DNA of 31,720 nt, taken from 1-14-2-50-31-20 sp965370315. GTDB lineage: Bacteria > Bacteroidota > Ignavibacteria > Ignavibacteriales > Melioribacteraceae. A model generated the notes under the pieces. That model saw nothing but the letters and a program-made list of their open reading frames with translations. It did no database searches and was not told the DNA's origin. The stretch covers positions 1 to 31,720 of the forward strand of contig CBDUTO010000043.1 of NCBI GenBank assembly GCA_965370315.1, given 5' to 3'. Both the position numbers and the translations under genes were made by a program. This document shows, one piece after another, positions 14,426 to 22,146 of the stretch (position 1 is its first letter; every line of letters starts with the position of its first letter).

Positions 14426-15224
14426 ATATTCCTTTGGCTCCCTTTTGATGTGTTGGTTCAATTCTTTTTGACAAGTATTTTCTAACTGATTCTCTCGCTA
14501 ACCCTCTATATAGTTTCCCCTCTTCTGCAATAGATATTGAACCAGTCTCTTCAGAAACAATTAAGCAAATTACATCAGCTTGCTCAGTAATTCCAAGTCC
14601 AGCTCTATGTCTCATCCCGAGTGGTAATTTATCGAATGTAGTTGATTGTGATAAAGGCAAAGTGCACCGAGCTGCAAGAACAATATTATTTTTCATAATT
14701 ACAGCACCATCATGCATAGGTGAGCGCGGAAAAAAAATAGACCGAAGTAAATTTGCACTAACTTCTGCGTTTACGGGTTCTCCTGTATCTATAAAACTTT
14801 TAATTCCCACAGTTCTTTCTAAAACAATAAGTGCTCCATGTTGATGTTGGGACATTTCAAATGCAGCTTTAGTTAAAATATCTGCAACATCATCATCTGT
14901 AGTTTCACCTTTGAAGAATTTTGCACCAAATGGTTTTTTCCCAAGTAGTAGTAAAAATCTCCTAATCTCTGGTTGAAATAGAATAATAAATGCAATAACC
15001 CAAATATCTGTTGCTAATTTTAATAACCATCCAAGTGCCTTTAAATTACCAGCTTGAGCTATAAAAGAAAAAAAGAGGACAACAATCAATCCAAGAAATA
15101 TTTGTGAAGCAATAGTCCCTTTAATAATTGTATATACTTTATAGATAATGAATGTCACCATAGCTATATCAACAAGATCCAGCATAGTAAAAGACATAAA
15201 ACCTATTTTAAATATTTCAAACAT
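14400..15224 (-). CDS. cdaA: Diadenylate cyclase CdaA (DacA family)
   Basis: CdaA condenses two ATP into c-di-AMP, a second messenger controlling potassium, osmotic balance and wall integrity. The 274-residue membrane protein has three N-terminal transmembrane helices (about 17-33, 40-57, 70-84). The DisA_N cyclase domain follows, with the catalytic MHDGAVI (DGA at 172-174) and GMRHRAGLGITE (RHRAG at 205-209), then SEETGSIS (224-231). All active-site motifs are intact. It follows folP by six bases, a linkage I recall from Bacteroidota-type genomes. I keep the ATG at 15222-15224; an internal ATG at 15197 with AGG nearby would remove nine residues and is a fair alternative. Confidence 0.93.
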   Translation of the reverse strand: MFEIFKIGFMSFTMLDLVDIAMVTFIIYKVYTIIKGTIASQIFLGLIVVLFFSFIAQAGNLKALGWLLKLATDIWVIAFIILFQPEIRRFLLLLGKKPFGAKFFKGETTDDDVADILTKAAFEMSQHQHGALIVLERTVGIKSFIDTGEPVNAEVSANLLRSIFFPRSPMHDGAVIMKNNIVLAARCTLPLSQSTTFDKLPLGMRHRAGLGITEQADVICLIVSEETGSISIAEEGKLYRGLARESVRKYLSKRIEPTHQKGAKGIFELFNRAK

Positions 15225-15230
15225 TCTATT

Positions 15231-16049
15231 CTAATCTAATAATTGTTTTAATTTTTTAAGTTGAACACCATTTTTCACATTATGTGTGCGAATAATTTTT
15301 GCACCTTTATTTACAGCATCCGTTTCAAGAATTATAGTAGCAATATCTCTTTCATCAATTTCTAATTTTAGTGATTTACCAATGATAGATTTTCTTGAAA
15401 CACCTATCAACAAAGGAGTTTCTAAGTTTTGAAAATTAGTTAAATTTCTTAGCAATTCATAATTGTGATTTAATGATTTCCCAAATCCAATGCCTGGATC
15501 TATCACAACAGATTTTACTCCACCATCAATTGCATATTTTATTTTATTCTGCAGAAAGTTATAAACATCATCAACTACATTATTGTATGTAGGATTAGCT
15601 TGCATAGTTCTTGGATTTCCTAACATGTGCATTATTACAACTGTAGCATCATATTTTTTTATAACTCTAAGCATTCGTTCATCCGAAAGCCCAGAAATAT
15701 CATTTATAATTTGAACTCCACTGTCTAGAGCAGCTTCAGCAACTTCAGGTTTTGTTGTGTCAATTGAAATAATTGTATTTGGTTTCTGCTTAAGTATCTT
15801 TTCTATTTTTGGAATTGTTCTCTTAAGTTCTTCATTAATAGAAACTTCATCTGCACCTGGACGAGAAGATTCACCACCAATATCAATAATATCTGCACCA
15901 TCTTCCAGCATTTTTATAGCATGCTCAACCGCAGAATTGGCAACGTTAAACTTTCCTCCATCTGAAAAAGAATCTGGAGTTACATTAAGAATGCCCATTA
16001 CATAAAGTTGATTATCTGATTTGAGTTTTTGATAGAAATTATTTATCAA
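15231..16049 (-). CDS. folP: Dihydropteroate synthase FolP
   Basis: FolP joins p-aminobenzoate to dihydropterin pyrophosphate in folate synthesis and is the sulfonamide target. The 272-residue TIM barrel shows the two family signatures MGILNVTPDSFSDGG (18-32) and DIGGESSRPGA (56-66). It also has DPGIGFGKS (184-192), GVSRKS (216-221) and the C-terminal RTHNV (254-258). The start appears to be TTG at 16047-16049: AGGA lies seven bases upstream, and the first in-frame ATG (Met18) falls inside the conserved signature, too late to be the start. cdaA follows after six bases, so the two are co-transcribed. A REP-like element separates folP from rpe upstream. Confidence 0.95.
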   Translation of the reverse strand: MINNFYQKLKSDNQLYVMGILNVTPDSFSDGGKFNVANSAVEHAIKMLEDGADIIDIGGESSRPGADEVSINEELKRTIPKIEKILKQKPNTIISIDTTKPEVAEAALDSGVQIINDISGLSDERMLRVIKKYDATVVIMHMLGNPRTMQANPTYNNVVDDVYNFLQNKIKYAIDGGVKSVVIDPGIGFGKSLNHNYELLRNLTNFQNLETPLLIGVSRKSIIGKSLKLEIDERDIATIILETDAVNKGAKIIRTHNVKNGVQLKKLKQLLD

Positions 16050-16112
16050 TTTAGATTCCTAAGTTGAGACATTTTTCAGATTTATTATTTATTCAGATAT
16101 TAAAAAGACATT

Positions 16113-16199
16113 AGTCATTTCGAACATGTTTTTTGTGAGAAATCTTTTGAATAGTAGGAGATTTCTCTTCCGACAAAATACATCGGAATTGAAATGACA
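16113..16199. repeat. REP-like element, family 1 (87 bp)
   Basis: The element runs from AGTCATTTCGAA to TTGAAATGACA. A perfect 9-bp inner inverted repeat GAGAAATCT (16137-16145) and AGATTTCTC (16159-16167) encloses GAATAGTA. Layout and loop match the element at 2637-2713. It is intergenic, between rpe and folP. Confidence 0.8.
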
Positions 16200-16246
16200 A
16201 TTATTATTAATTTTTTCAATTCGTGAATTAATGACTTTCTTACTCT

Positions 16247-16900
16247 TTAAGAAACCAAGTTCTTAAATTCCACAGAAGCTGCTGTGATATTATCCTGACC
16301 AAAAATAGAAGAACCAGCTACAAAAATATCACATCCAGCATTTGAGATTTTTGCAATATTTGCTGAAGTAACACCACCATCAATTTCTATTTCAAAATTT
16401 AATTTTTTCTCTTCTCTTATGTTTTTTAGTTCTTCAATTTTTCTAAGAGATGATTCGATAAATTTCTGCCCACCAAAGCCTGGATTTACCGACATAACCA
16501 AAACAAAATCAACATATTCTAAAATATCAACTAATGTATTTACAGGTGTTGCCGGATTTATTACTACTCCAGCTTTTGCTCCAAGTTCTTTAATTTTAGA
16601 AATTGTTCTATGTAGATGTACAACCTCCTCTTGATGAACAGAAATGTAATTAGCACCAGCTTTTACAAAATCTTCAATAAAACTATCTGGATCTTTTATC
16701 ATTAAATGAACATCAATAGGTAATTTTGTGATTTTTCTAACTGCTTTAACTACAACTGGTCCAAATGTAATATTTGGTACAAATTTGCCATCCATAATAT
16801 CACAATGAATTACATCAGCTCCCCCAATTTCCACATATCTAATTTGCTGTGCAAGATTGGAAAAATCAGCAGATAATATTGATGGTGCAATTTTTTTCAT
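16247..16900 (-). CDS. rpe: Ribulose-phosphate 3-epimerase
   Basis: Rpe interconverts ribulose-5-phosphate and xylulose-5-phosphate in the pentose phosphate pathway. The 217-residue TIM barrel has APSILSADF (5-13), the metal and catalytic residues HCDIMDG (His32, Asp34, Asp37), DVHLMI (His65) and MSVNPGFGGQ (136-145). It also has EIDGGV (172-177, Asp174 the second catalytic acid) and the phosphate loop AGSSIF (195-200). It is complete and of normal length. The gene follows the PASTA-protein gene by five bases and is surely co-transcribed with it. AAGG lies about nine bases before the ATG. Confidence 0.96.
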   Translation of the reverse strand: MKKIAPSILSADFSNLAQQIRYVEIGGADVIHCDIMDGKFVPNITFGPVVVKAVRKITKLPIDVHLMIKDPDSFIEDFVKAGANYISVHQEEVVHLHRTISKIKELGAKAGVVINPATPVNTLVDILEYVDFVLVMSVNPGFGGQKFIESSLRKIEELKNIREEKKLNFEIEIDGGVTSANIAKISNAGCDIFVAGSSIFGQDNITAASVEFKNLVS

Positions 16901-16905
16901 TTTCT

Positions 16906-17637
16906 TTACCTTTTGCTTTTAGAAATAACAATATCAACACTTTCACTAATGTTTAGTAAAAAGTCTTGACTTGGAGTTTGACTAATAATTGTATTTGGTA
17001 ACAATGTTGGTGATGAAATATAGGATTTCTCACCAAGCTTTAGATTAGAACGTTGTAGAATTTTTCCAGCTTCTTTAACTGATTTTCCAATTATATTTGG
17101 TACACGTACCATTCCTTGTTGTGGGCCAATACTAATTTTCAAATCAACAGAATCCCCTTTCTCTAATTTATCCTCAAATAGGAATTCTTGTTCTACAACT
17201 ACTCCCATTAGCATTTCTGATCTTATTTCTTCAACAGCACCAACAAAAAGACCTAATCTTTCAATATTTACTCTTGCATCCCTCAAAGTTTTATTTACAA
17301 CTTGTGGCATTTTTATTAAAGGTTCACCACCACTTATATGAATATATATTCTCCTATTCACTTTAACCATAGTACCAGAATACGGTTTTTGAAATATCAC
17401 TTCATCGGCTTCATATCTACTGTCATATCTTGGACCAACTTCAACTGGGGTTAATTGTAATGCTTCAAGCCTTCTTATTGCATCAGTTTTATTTAATCCA
17501 ACCACATTTGGTAGCATTACTTCCTGAGCCTCAACAATGGATGGCATTAAATAATTATTTATTCCAAAGAACGCTCCAACTGCAATAATTCCTAGAATAC
17601 CTCCAAGAATTAATAATCTTTTTATTGTTTTTTTCAT
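16906..17637 (-). CDS. PASTA-domain membrane protein without kinase domain
   Basis: The 243-residue protein has a short cytoplasmic N-terminus, one transmembrane helix (about 8-26) and three periplasmic PASTA repeats (about 41-103, 107-171, 177-240). Each starts with a PxVVGL/PNIIGK-type motif followed by a helix and strands. PASTA domains bind peptidoglycan or muropeptides in Ser/Thr kinases and PBPs. Here there is no kinase or transpeptidase part, so this is a stand-alone PASTA protein of the type seen in Bacteroidota relatives. A structural or sensory wall role is inferred. It heads the rpe operon and is divergent from the POT transporter genes. Confidence 0.85.
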   Translation of the reverse strand: MKKTIKRLLILGGILGIIAVGAFFGINNYLMPSIVEAQEVMLPNVVGLNKTDAIRRLEALQLTPVEVGPRYDSRYEADEVIFQKPYSGTMVKVNRRIYIHISGGEPLIKMPQVVNKTLRDARVNIERLGLFVGAVEEIRSEMLMGVVVEQEFLFEDKLEKGDSVDLKISIGPQQGMVRVPNIIGKSVKEAGKILQRSNLKLGEKSYISSPTLLPNTIISQTPSQDFLLNISESVDIVISKSKR

Positions 17638-17809
17638 GTTTTAAATATATTAAATGCAGTTTTCTTAGACAAACTGATAATATTTTAACTCAAAGATTTT
17701 AATATTTGATAACTTATTCCTATCTTGAGAAGATATGTTTTAAAAGGAAAGTGACTTTTATGTACTTCACTTCTAAAGTTTTATTTTAACTAAAAATTAG
17801 GAAAACAAT
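17638..17809. promoter_or_regulatory. Divergent promoter region
   Basis: This 172-base AT-rich gap separates the minus-strand PASTA-rpe genes from the plus-strand POT gene and so must hold promoters for both. I could not assign confident -35/-10 or Bacteroidota-type -7 boxes. AAGTGA (17749-17754) and TCACTT (17767-17772) form a weak inverted repeat upstream of the POT gene. Confidence 0.4.
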
Positions 17810-19219
17810 ATGTTCAAAGACCACCCAAAAGGATTGTATGTTCTTTTCTTTACTGAAATGTGGGAACGATTTAGTTACTACGGAATGCGCGCCATCCTTA
17901 CACTATATATGATTAATGCATTATTTTTTGATAAAGCTTTTACATCTTCTATTTATGGATATTATACTGGGTTGGTTTACCTTACTCCTTTGTTAGGTGG
18001 CTATGTAGCTGATAAATACTGGGGAAATAGAAAATCAATTATTGTTGGCGGTATAATGATGCTTGTTGGGCAATTGGCTTTAGCAGGAAGTGGATTTTAT
18101 TTTTCAAGTTCTGCTGGGCAAGAATTAGTCTCCTCATTTTCTCTGAATCTTCAACAAATATTTTTTATTGGAGGACTTTTCTTTTTGATTGTTGGTAATG
18201 GATTTTTCAAGCCAAACATTTCTACAATGGTTGGTTCACTTTATCCAGCTGAAGCAATAAAAGTAAGAGATGCTGCTTTCACTATTTTTTATATGGGAAT
18301 TAACCTTGGTGCACTTATGGCGCCATTTATTGCTGGTGGTTTAGGCGATACAGGAAACCCAGCCGATTTTAAATGGGGCTTTCTTTCTGCTGCTGTAGGA
18401 ATGGGAATTGGTTTAATAACTTTTATGGTCGGCAAAGATAAACATCTTGTTACGCCTACTGGCGAACCCGTTGGAATGGTTCCTAAAAAGATCTCGGCTG
18501 AAGAGAAAAAAGCAACTGTTGATGTTCCATTAACTCTAATTGAAAAACAACGTATTGCAGTAATTTTTATTTTAGCATTTTTTGTAATATTCTTTTGGGC
18601 TGCATTTGAACAAGCAGGTGTGTCACTAACATTTTTTGCTCAAGAACAAACAGATAGAACTATCGGTTGGCTCGGAGATTATATAATACCTGCCAGTTTT
18701 TTCCAAGCTATTAACCCAGTTGCAATTATTATATTTGCTCCTGTCTTTGCTGTTATTTGGACTAAATTAGGAAAGAAAAACAAAGAGCCAAACACACCTT
18801 TAAAAATGGCACTTGGATTATTTCTTTTATCACTTGGTTTTGCTGTTATGGTTTTCGGTGCTGAACTTGCAGGTGCTAAAGTTAGCCCACTTTGGTTAGT
18901 TGGGGCTTATGTGCTACACACATTTGGTGAATTATCCCTCTCCCCTATTGGGCTTTCTATGGTTACAAAGCTTTCACCAGTAAAATTTGCTTCATTATTA
19001 ATGGGAATTTGGTTTATCTCTAATGCGGCTGCAAATTTGCTTGCAGGACAGCTAAGTGCATTTTATCCAGAACCAGGAAAAACAACTTCATTATTAGGAT
19101 ATTCTATTAATAATCTTTCAGATTTCTTTGTTATTTTTGTTGTTATGGGATTTGTGGCTTCTTTAATTCTATTTTCCCTAAATAAACTATTATCTAAAAT
19201 GATGCATGGAATTGATTAG
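17810..19219 (+). CDS. POT/PTR2-family proton-coupled peptide transporter (copy 1)
   Basis: This 469-residue MFS protein imports di- and tripeptides using the proton gradient. The POT signature sits in the first helix: E16-M-W-E19-R20-F21-S-Y23-Y24-G25, a full ExxERFxYYG motif with proton and peptide-carboxylate residues intact. GNGFFKPNIS (about 129-138, with the conserved Lys) and FTIFYMGINLGA (the second PTR2 signature, about 158-169) follow. About 14 helices are expected, as in bacterial POTs. AGGA lies six bases before the ATG. A paralogue follows 229 bases downstream with a REP-like element between them, so separate regulation of the two is possible. Confidence 0.92.
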   Translation: MFKDHPKGLYVLFFTEMWERFSYYGMRAILTLYMINALFFDKAFTSSIYGYYTGLVYLTPLLGGYVADKYWGNRKSIIVGGIMMLVGQLALAGSGFYFSSSAGQELVSSFSLNLQQIFFIGGLFFLIVGNGFFKPNISTMVGSLYPAEAIKVRDAAFTIFYMGINLGALMAPFIAGGLGDTGNPADFKWGFLSAAVGMGIGLITFMVGKDKHLVTPTGEPVGMVPKKISAEEKKATVDVPLTLIEKQRIAVIFILAFFVIFFWAAFEQAGVSLTFFAQEQTDRTIGWLGDYIIPASFFQAINPVAIIIFAPVFAVIWTKLGKKNKEPNTPLKMALGLFLLSLGFAVMVFGAELAGAKVSPLWLVGAYVLHTFGELSLSPIGLSMVTKLSPVKFASLLMGIWFISNAAANLLAGQLSAFYPEPGKTTSLLGYSINNLSDFFVIFVVMGFVASLILFSLNKLLSKMMHGID

Positions 19220-19257
19220 GTTTATAAATAATGGTTTTGCAGAACCTAAAAAACGAT

Positions 19258-19330
19258 TGTCATTCCCGAATGTTTTATCGGGAATCTCATTCAAAAACAT
19301 AGATCCGTATAGAAGCATCACGGAATGACA
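19258..19330. repeat. REP-like element, family 2 (73 bp)
   Basis: It has the same length and boundaries (TGTCATTCCC to GGAATGACA) as the element at 12904-12976. The left hairpin is perfect: ATTCCCGA/TCGGGAAT with an 8-base loop (19262-19285). The right hairpin has decayed to ATCCGT/ACGGAAT. It lies between the two POT genes. Confidence 0.8.
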
Positions 19331-19448
19331 GGCTTGGAGAGTTATACAAAATCTTCATAAAATATGTCTTGGTTTTAAATAAATAAATTAGTGAAGGCTA
19401 ACTAAAACCTTCTTAATAATATATTCTAAAATACTCTGGAGATAATAT

Positions 19449-20951
19449 ATGTTCAAAAATCACCCGAAGGGACTCTCTGTTCTCTTCTTTACAGAAATGT
19501 GGGAAAGATTTGGTTTCTACACTATGCTTGCAATTTTTGTATTTTACTTGCAAGAAAGTTTTGGATGGGATCAAGCCGAAGTTACAAATATTTATGGCAT
19601 TTTTCTAGCAGGCGTTTATTTTACACCAATAATTGGTGGCTGGTTAGCTGATAACGTTCTTGGTTATGGTAAAACAATTACGCTCGGAGCTATAACTATG
19701 GGGATTGGATATGCAATGATGGCAATTCCAACAGATCAACCATATTTATTATTTGCTGCTCTTGCAGTTGTTGCTATCGGAAACGGTTTGTTCAAAGCTA
19801 ATATTTCTGTTCTTGTTGGAAATTTATATAGCCACTCGGAATCATCATTAAAAGATTCTGGTTTTAATATATTTTATATGGGTATTAATATTGGTGCATT
19901 TTATGCTCCTTTTGCTGCAATAGCAATTAAAAATTTCTTTGTAGATAATTATGGTGCAACAATGGCTCAAGGTTACAATGCTGGTTTTGCTGTTGCTGCT
20001 GTTGGAATGGTTGTTTCTCTAATAATATTTACACTATTTAGAAAACATTATGTAGATGCTGATTATCAATCAAAAAATGTTACTAACAACGAAAAAGATG
20101 TTGTTCTTACAAAGGAACAAGAGAAAAGCAGAATCTATGCTTTACTAACAATTTTTGGTATTGTTATATTTTTCTGGATGGCTTTCCATCAAAATGGTGC
20201 AGCTCTTTCTCTTTTTGCAAGAGATTATACTCACCCTGAAGTTGGTAAATACGTCTTCTTACTTTTTGATGTTGTTAGTTTGCACGCACTTCTATTTATC
20301 ATTCTTGGTGGAGCTGCAGCATTGAAAAAAACTGCTACTTCAAAAACAAAAATGATAGGTGGTGGATTTGCACTAGTTGGTATAGCAACATTGATTTACA
20401 AAATAAATACACTTCCAGAAAGTAGTTCAATTTCGCCCGAGCAATTCCAAGTTTTTAACCCAATGTTTATTGTTTTAATGACTCCTGTTGTTCTTGGAAT
20501 TTTTGCTATAATGAACAGAATGAAAAAAGAACCATCTGCGCCAGCTAAAATTGGTATTGGTATGCTTATTACTGCTCTTGCATATGTGATTATGCTTGTT
20601 GCTTCTATCGGATTAGCACCAGTATATTCATTAGATGGCGGAACTTCTGCAATTACAGTTTCTCCATTTTTCTTAATTGGAACATATTTTACATTAACCA
20701 TTGCTGAACTTCACTTAAGTCCAATGGGACTTTCATTTGTTTCAAAAGTTGCTCCACCAAGAATGAAAGGTCTATTAATGGGCGGTTGGTTTGGTGCAAC
20801 TGCTATTGGTAATTACTTAGCTGGATTTGTTGGCAGATTCTATCAAGAATGGGAAATGTGGCAGTTCTTCTTGCTTCTTATTTTCTTTGCATCGCTAGCA
20901 GCTTTAATGATTGTTTTTACTTTAAAGAAACTAAAAAAAGCTACTGAATAA
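19449..20951 (+). CDS. POT/PTR2-family peptide transporter (copy 2)
   Basis: The 500-residue paralogue of the preceding transporter begins MFKNHPKGLSVLFFTEMWER. The ExxERF core is present (Glu16, Glu19, Arg20), but the following YYG is replaced by F23-Y24-T25. GNGLFKANIS (about 117-126) and FNIFYMGINIGA (about 140-151) are conserved. Loss of one motif tyrosine suggests a different peptide preference from copy 1, since these residues line the binding site; this is inference. GGAG lies eight bases before the ATG. A strong intrinsic terminator follows 29 bases after the stop. Peptide specificity is unknown. Confidence 0.9.
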   Translation: MFKNHPKGLSVLFFTEMWERFGFYTMLAIFVFYLQESFGWDQAEVTNIYGIFLAGVYFTPIIGGWLADNVLGYGKTITLGAITMGIGYAMMAIPTDQPYLLFAALAVVAIGNGLFKANISVLVGNLYSHSESSLKDSGFNIFYMGINIGAFYAPFAAIAIKNFFVDNYGATMAQGYNAGFAVAAVGMVVSLIIFTLFRKHYVDADYQSKNVTNNEKDVVLTKEQEKSRIYALLTIFGIVIFFWMAFHQNGAALSLFARDYTHPEVGKYVFLLFDVVSLHALLFIILGGAAALKKTATSKTKMIGGGFALVGIATLIYKINTLPESSSISPEQFQVFNPMFIVLMTPVVLGIFAIMNRMKKEPSAPAKIGIGMLITALAYVIMLVASIGLAPVYSLDGGTSAITVSPFFLIGTYFTLTIAELHLSPMGLSFVSKVAPPRMKGLLMGGWFGATAIGNYLAGFVGRFYQEWEMWQFFLLLIFFASLAALMIVFTLKKLKKATE

Positions 20952-20980
20952 ATTCATAAAATAGTATTATTTCATATTGG

Positions 20981-21013
20981 CTGTCTTAAATAATATTTGA
21001 GACAGTTTTTTTT
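20981..21013 (+). terminator. Intrinsic terminator after the POT genes
   Basis: CTGTCTTAAAT (20981-20991) pairs with ATTTGAGACAG (20995-21005) in an 11-bp stem with one T-G pair and a 3-base loop, followed by eight Ts (21006-21013). It ends plus-strand transcription before the convergent lipoprotein gene. Confidence 0.92.
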
Positions 21014-21039
21014 GTTTTTCAAATCTAAATATGCAAAAC

Positions 21040-22116
21040 TTATCGCAAATTTATTATGATTAATTTCTCTTTTTCCAATTCCAATGTTTTCCAGTTCCAA
21101 AAAATAACTCCCGATGATGGTTCTTTAAGTGCTTCGTATAAACATTCTTTAAATTCGCTTACTGTTAATGTATCATCAAGATAAGCTATCCCTACTTGAA
21201 TACTTGGAAGAATTTTTGAACCAGAAACGGCTTTAATATCCGTCACTACAGAATTAATCCATTCTGGTTTTTGCTTTACCATATGTGAATATGTCATTGG
21301 AGAGATATAATCTACATACTTGGCTAATGATTTAAAGTCCTGTCCAATAACACTATTTATTGCTCCGTTAAAATCATTTTGTCGCCAAGGAACGGCATGC
21401 AAATTTACTTTAATATTAGGTTCTATCTTTTTTACTTCATGAACAATTGATTTAACTGTTTCTGTAATTAGATTATTTTTCCATTTCACCCATTTATCAA
21501 AGTGATTATCCTTTATCCAATTATAAATTTCTATTTCAGATTTATAATTATCAGGGTAACTAATATTATTTTCTTTACAAAATCTAGAAATACATTTTTC
21601 ATCAAAGCAAGTATTTTTAAGTGAATTTATATCAGTATTTGGATATATTTTTTCCCAGAAAGTAAAATGGCGAATAAAATCTAAACTTATTCCAGTTGGC
21701 TTATGCTCTCTTACAAAATTTGTAATATACTTAATTTTATTTTGAAGATATTCTTTTTCAGAAGGACAAACAAACTTCACCCATTCTTGTTCAGCAATTT
21801 TTCCGTGTTTATTAATAGCAAAAAGTGATGAGTCTTTTACCAATTTTTCAGGAGCATAAAATATTGGTAAAATTACAAACGTGGCTATGTTATTTTGAAT
21901 TGCTAATTTTTTAAATTCATTAGTAGAAAGCAAATTAACACTTGCAAAAACACTATTTATTCCAACCTTGTTCCACTTTGTAAATAGTTCTTTTAGACTA
22001 CCACTGTAGTCATATATTTTCACACCAATTATTGTATCACTTTTTTCTCTATAATTATCAACCGAGCATGAAAGCAAAACTAAAACTAGGCTTACTACTT
22101 TTATTATATTTTTCAT
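21040..22116 (-). CDS. Glycosidase-like (GHL10-style) TIM-barrel lipoprotein
   Basis: This 358-residue protein has a lipoprotein signal ending in LLSC (lipid-anchored Cys17). Sequence order then looks like a TIM barrel: GVKIYD (31-36), GINSVFASV (52-60), TFVILPIF (79-86), and PTGISLDFIRH (140-150) with Asp146 and Arg149. VNLHAVPWR, YVDYISPMTY and a final GVIFWNW follow. The G-I-x-L-D-[YF]-I-R pattern is typical of GHL10/DUF4015-type putative glycoside hydrolases, which suggests a polysaccharide or peptidoglycan-related substrate. No catalytic assignment is certain. It is the last gene of the carbohydrate locus, 30 bases after the T9SS-cargo gene, and likely outer-membrane anchored. Confidence 0.65.
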   Translation of the reverse strand: MKNIIKVVSLVLVLLSCSVDNYREKSDTIIGVKIYDYSGSLKELFTKWNKVGINSVFASVNLLSTNEFKKLAIQNNIATFVILPIFYAPEKLVKDSSLFAINKHGKIAEQEWVKFVCPSEKEYLQNKIKYITNFVREHKPTGISLDFIRHFTFWEKIYPNTDINSLKNTCFDEKCISRFCKENNISYPDNYKSEIEIYNWIKDNHFDKWVKWKNNLITETVKSIVHEVKKIEPNIKVNLHAVPWRQNDFNGAINSVIGQDFKSLAKYVDYISPMTYSHMVKQKPEWINSVVTDIKAVSGSKILPSIQVGIAYLDDTLTVSEFKECLYEALKEPSSGVIFWNWKTLELEKEKLIIINLR

Positions 22117-22146
22117 GATGAATTAGCAATAACTTTTTTTATAAAA

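Noticed and set aside
17749..17772. AAGTGA/TCACTT inverted repeat upstream of the first POT gene as an operator
   Set aside because: It is only 6 bp with a 12-base spacer in AT-rich DNA; too weak to call as a separate site.
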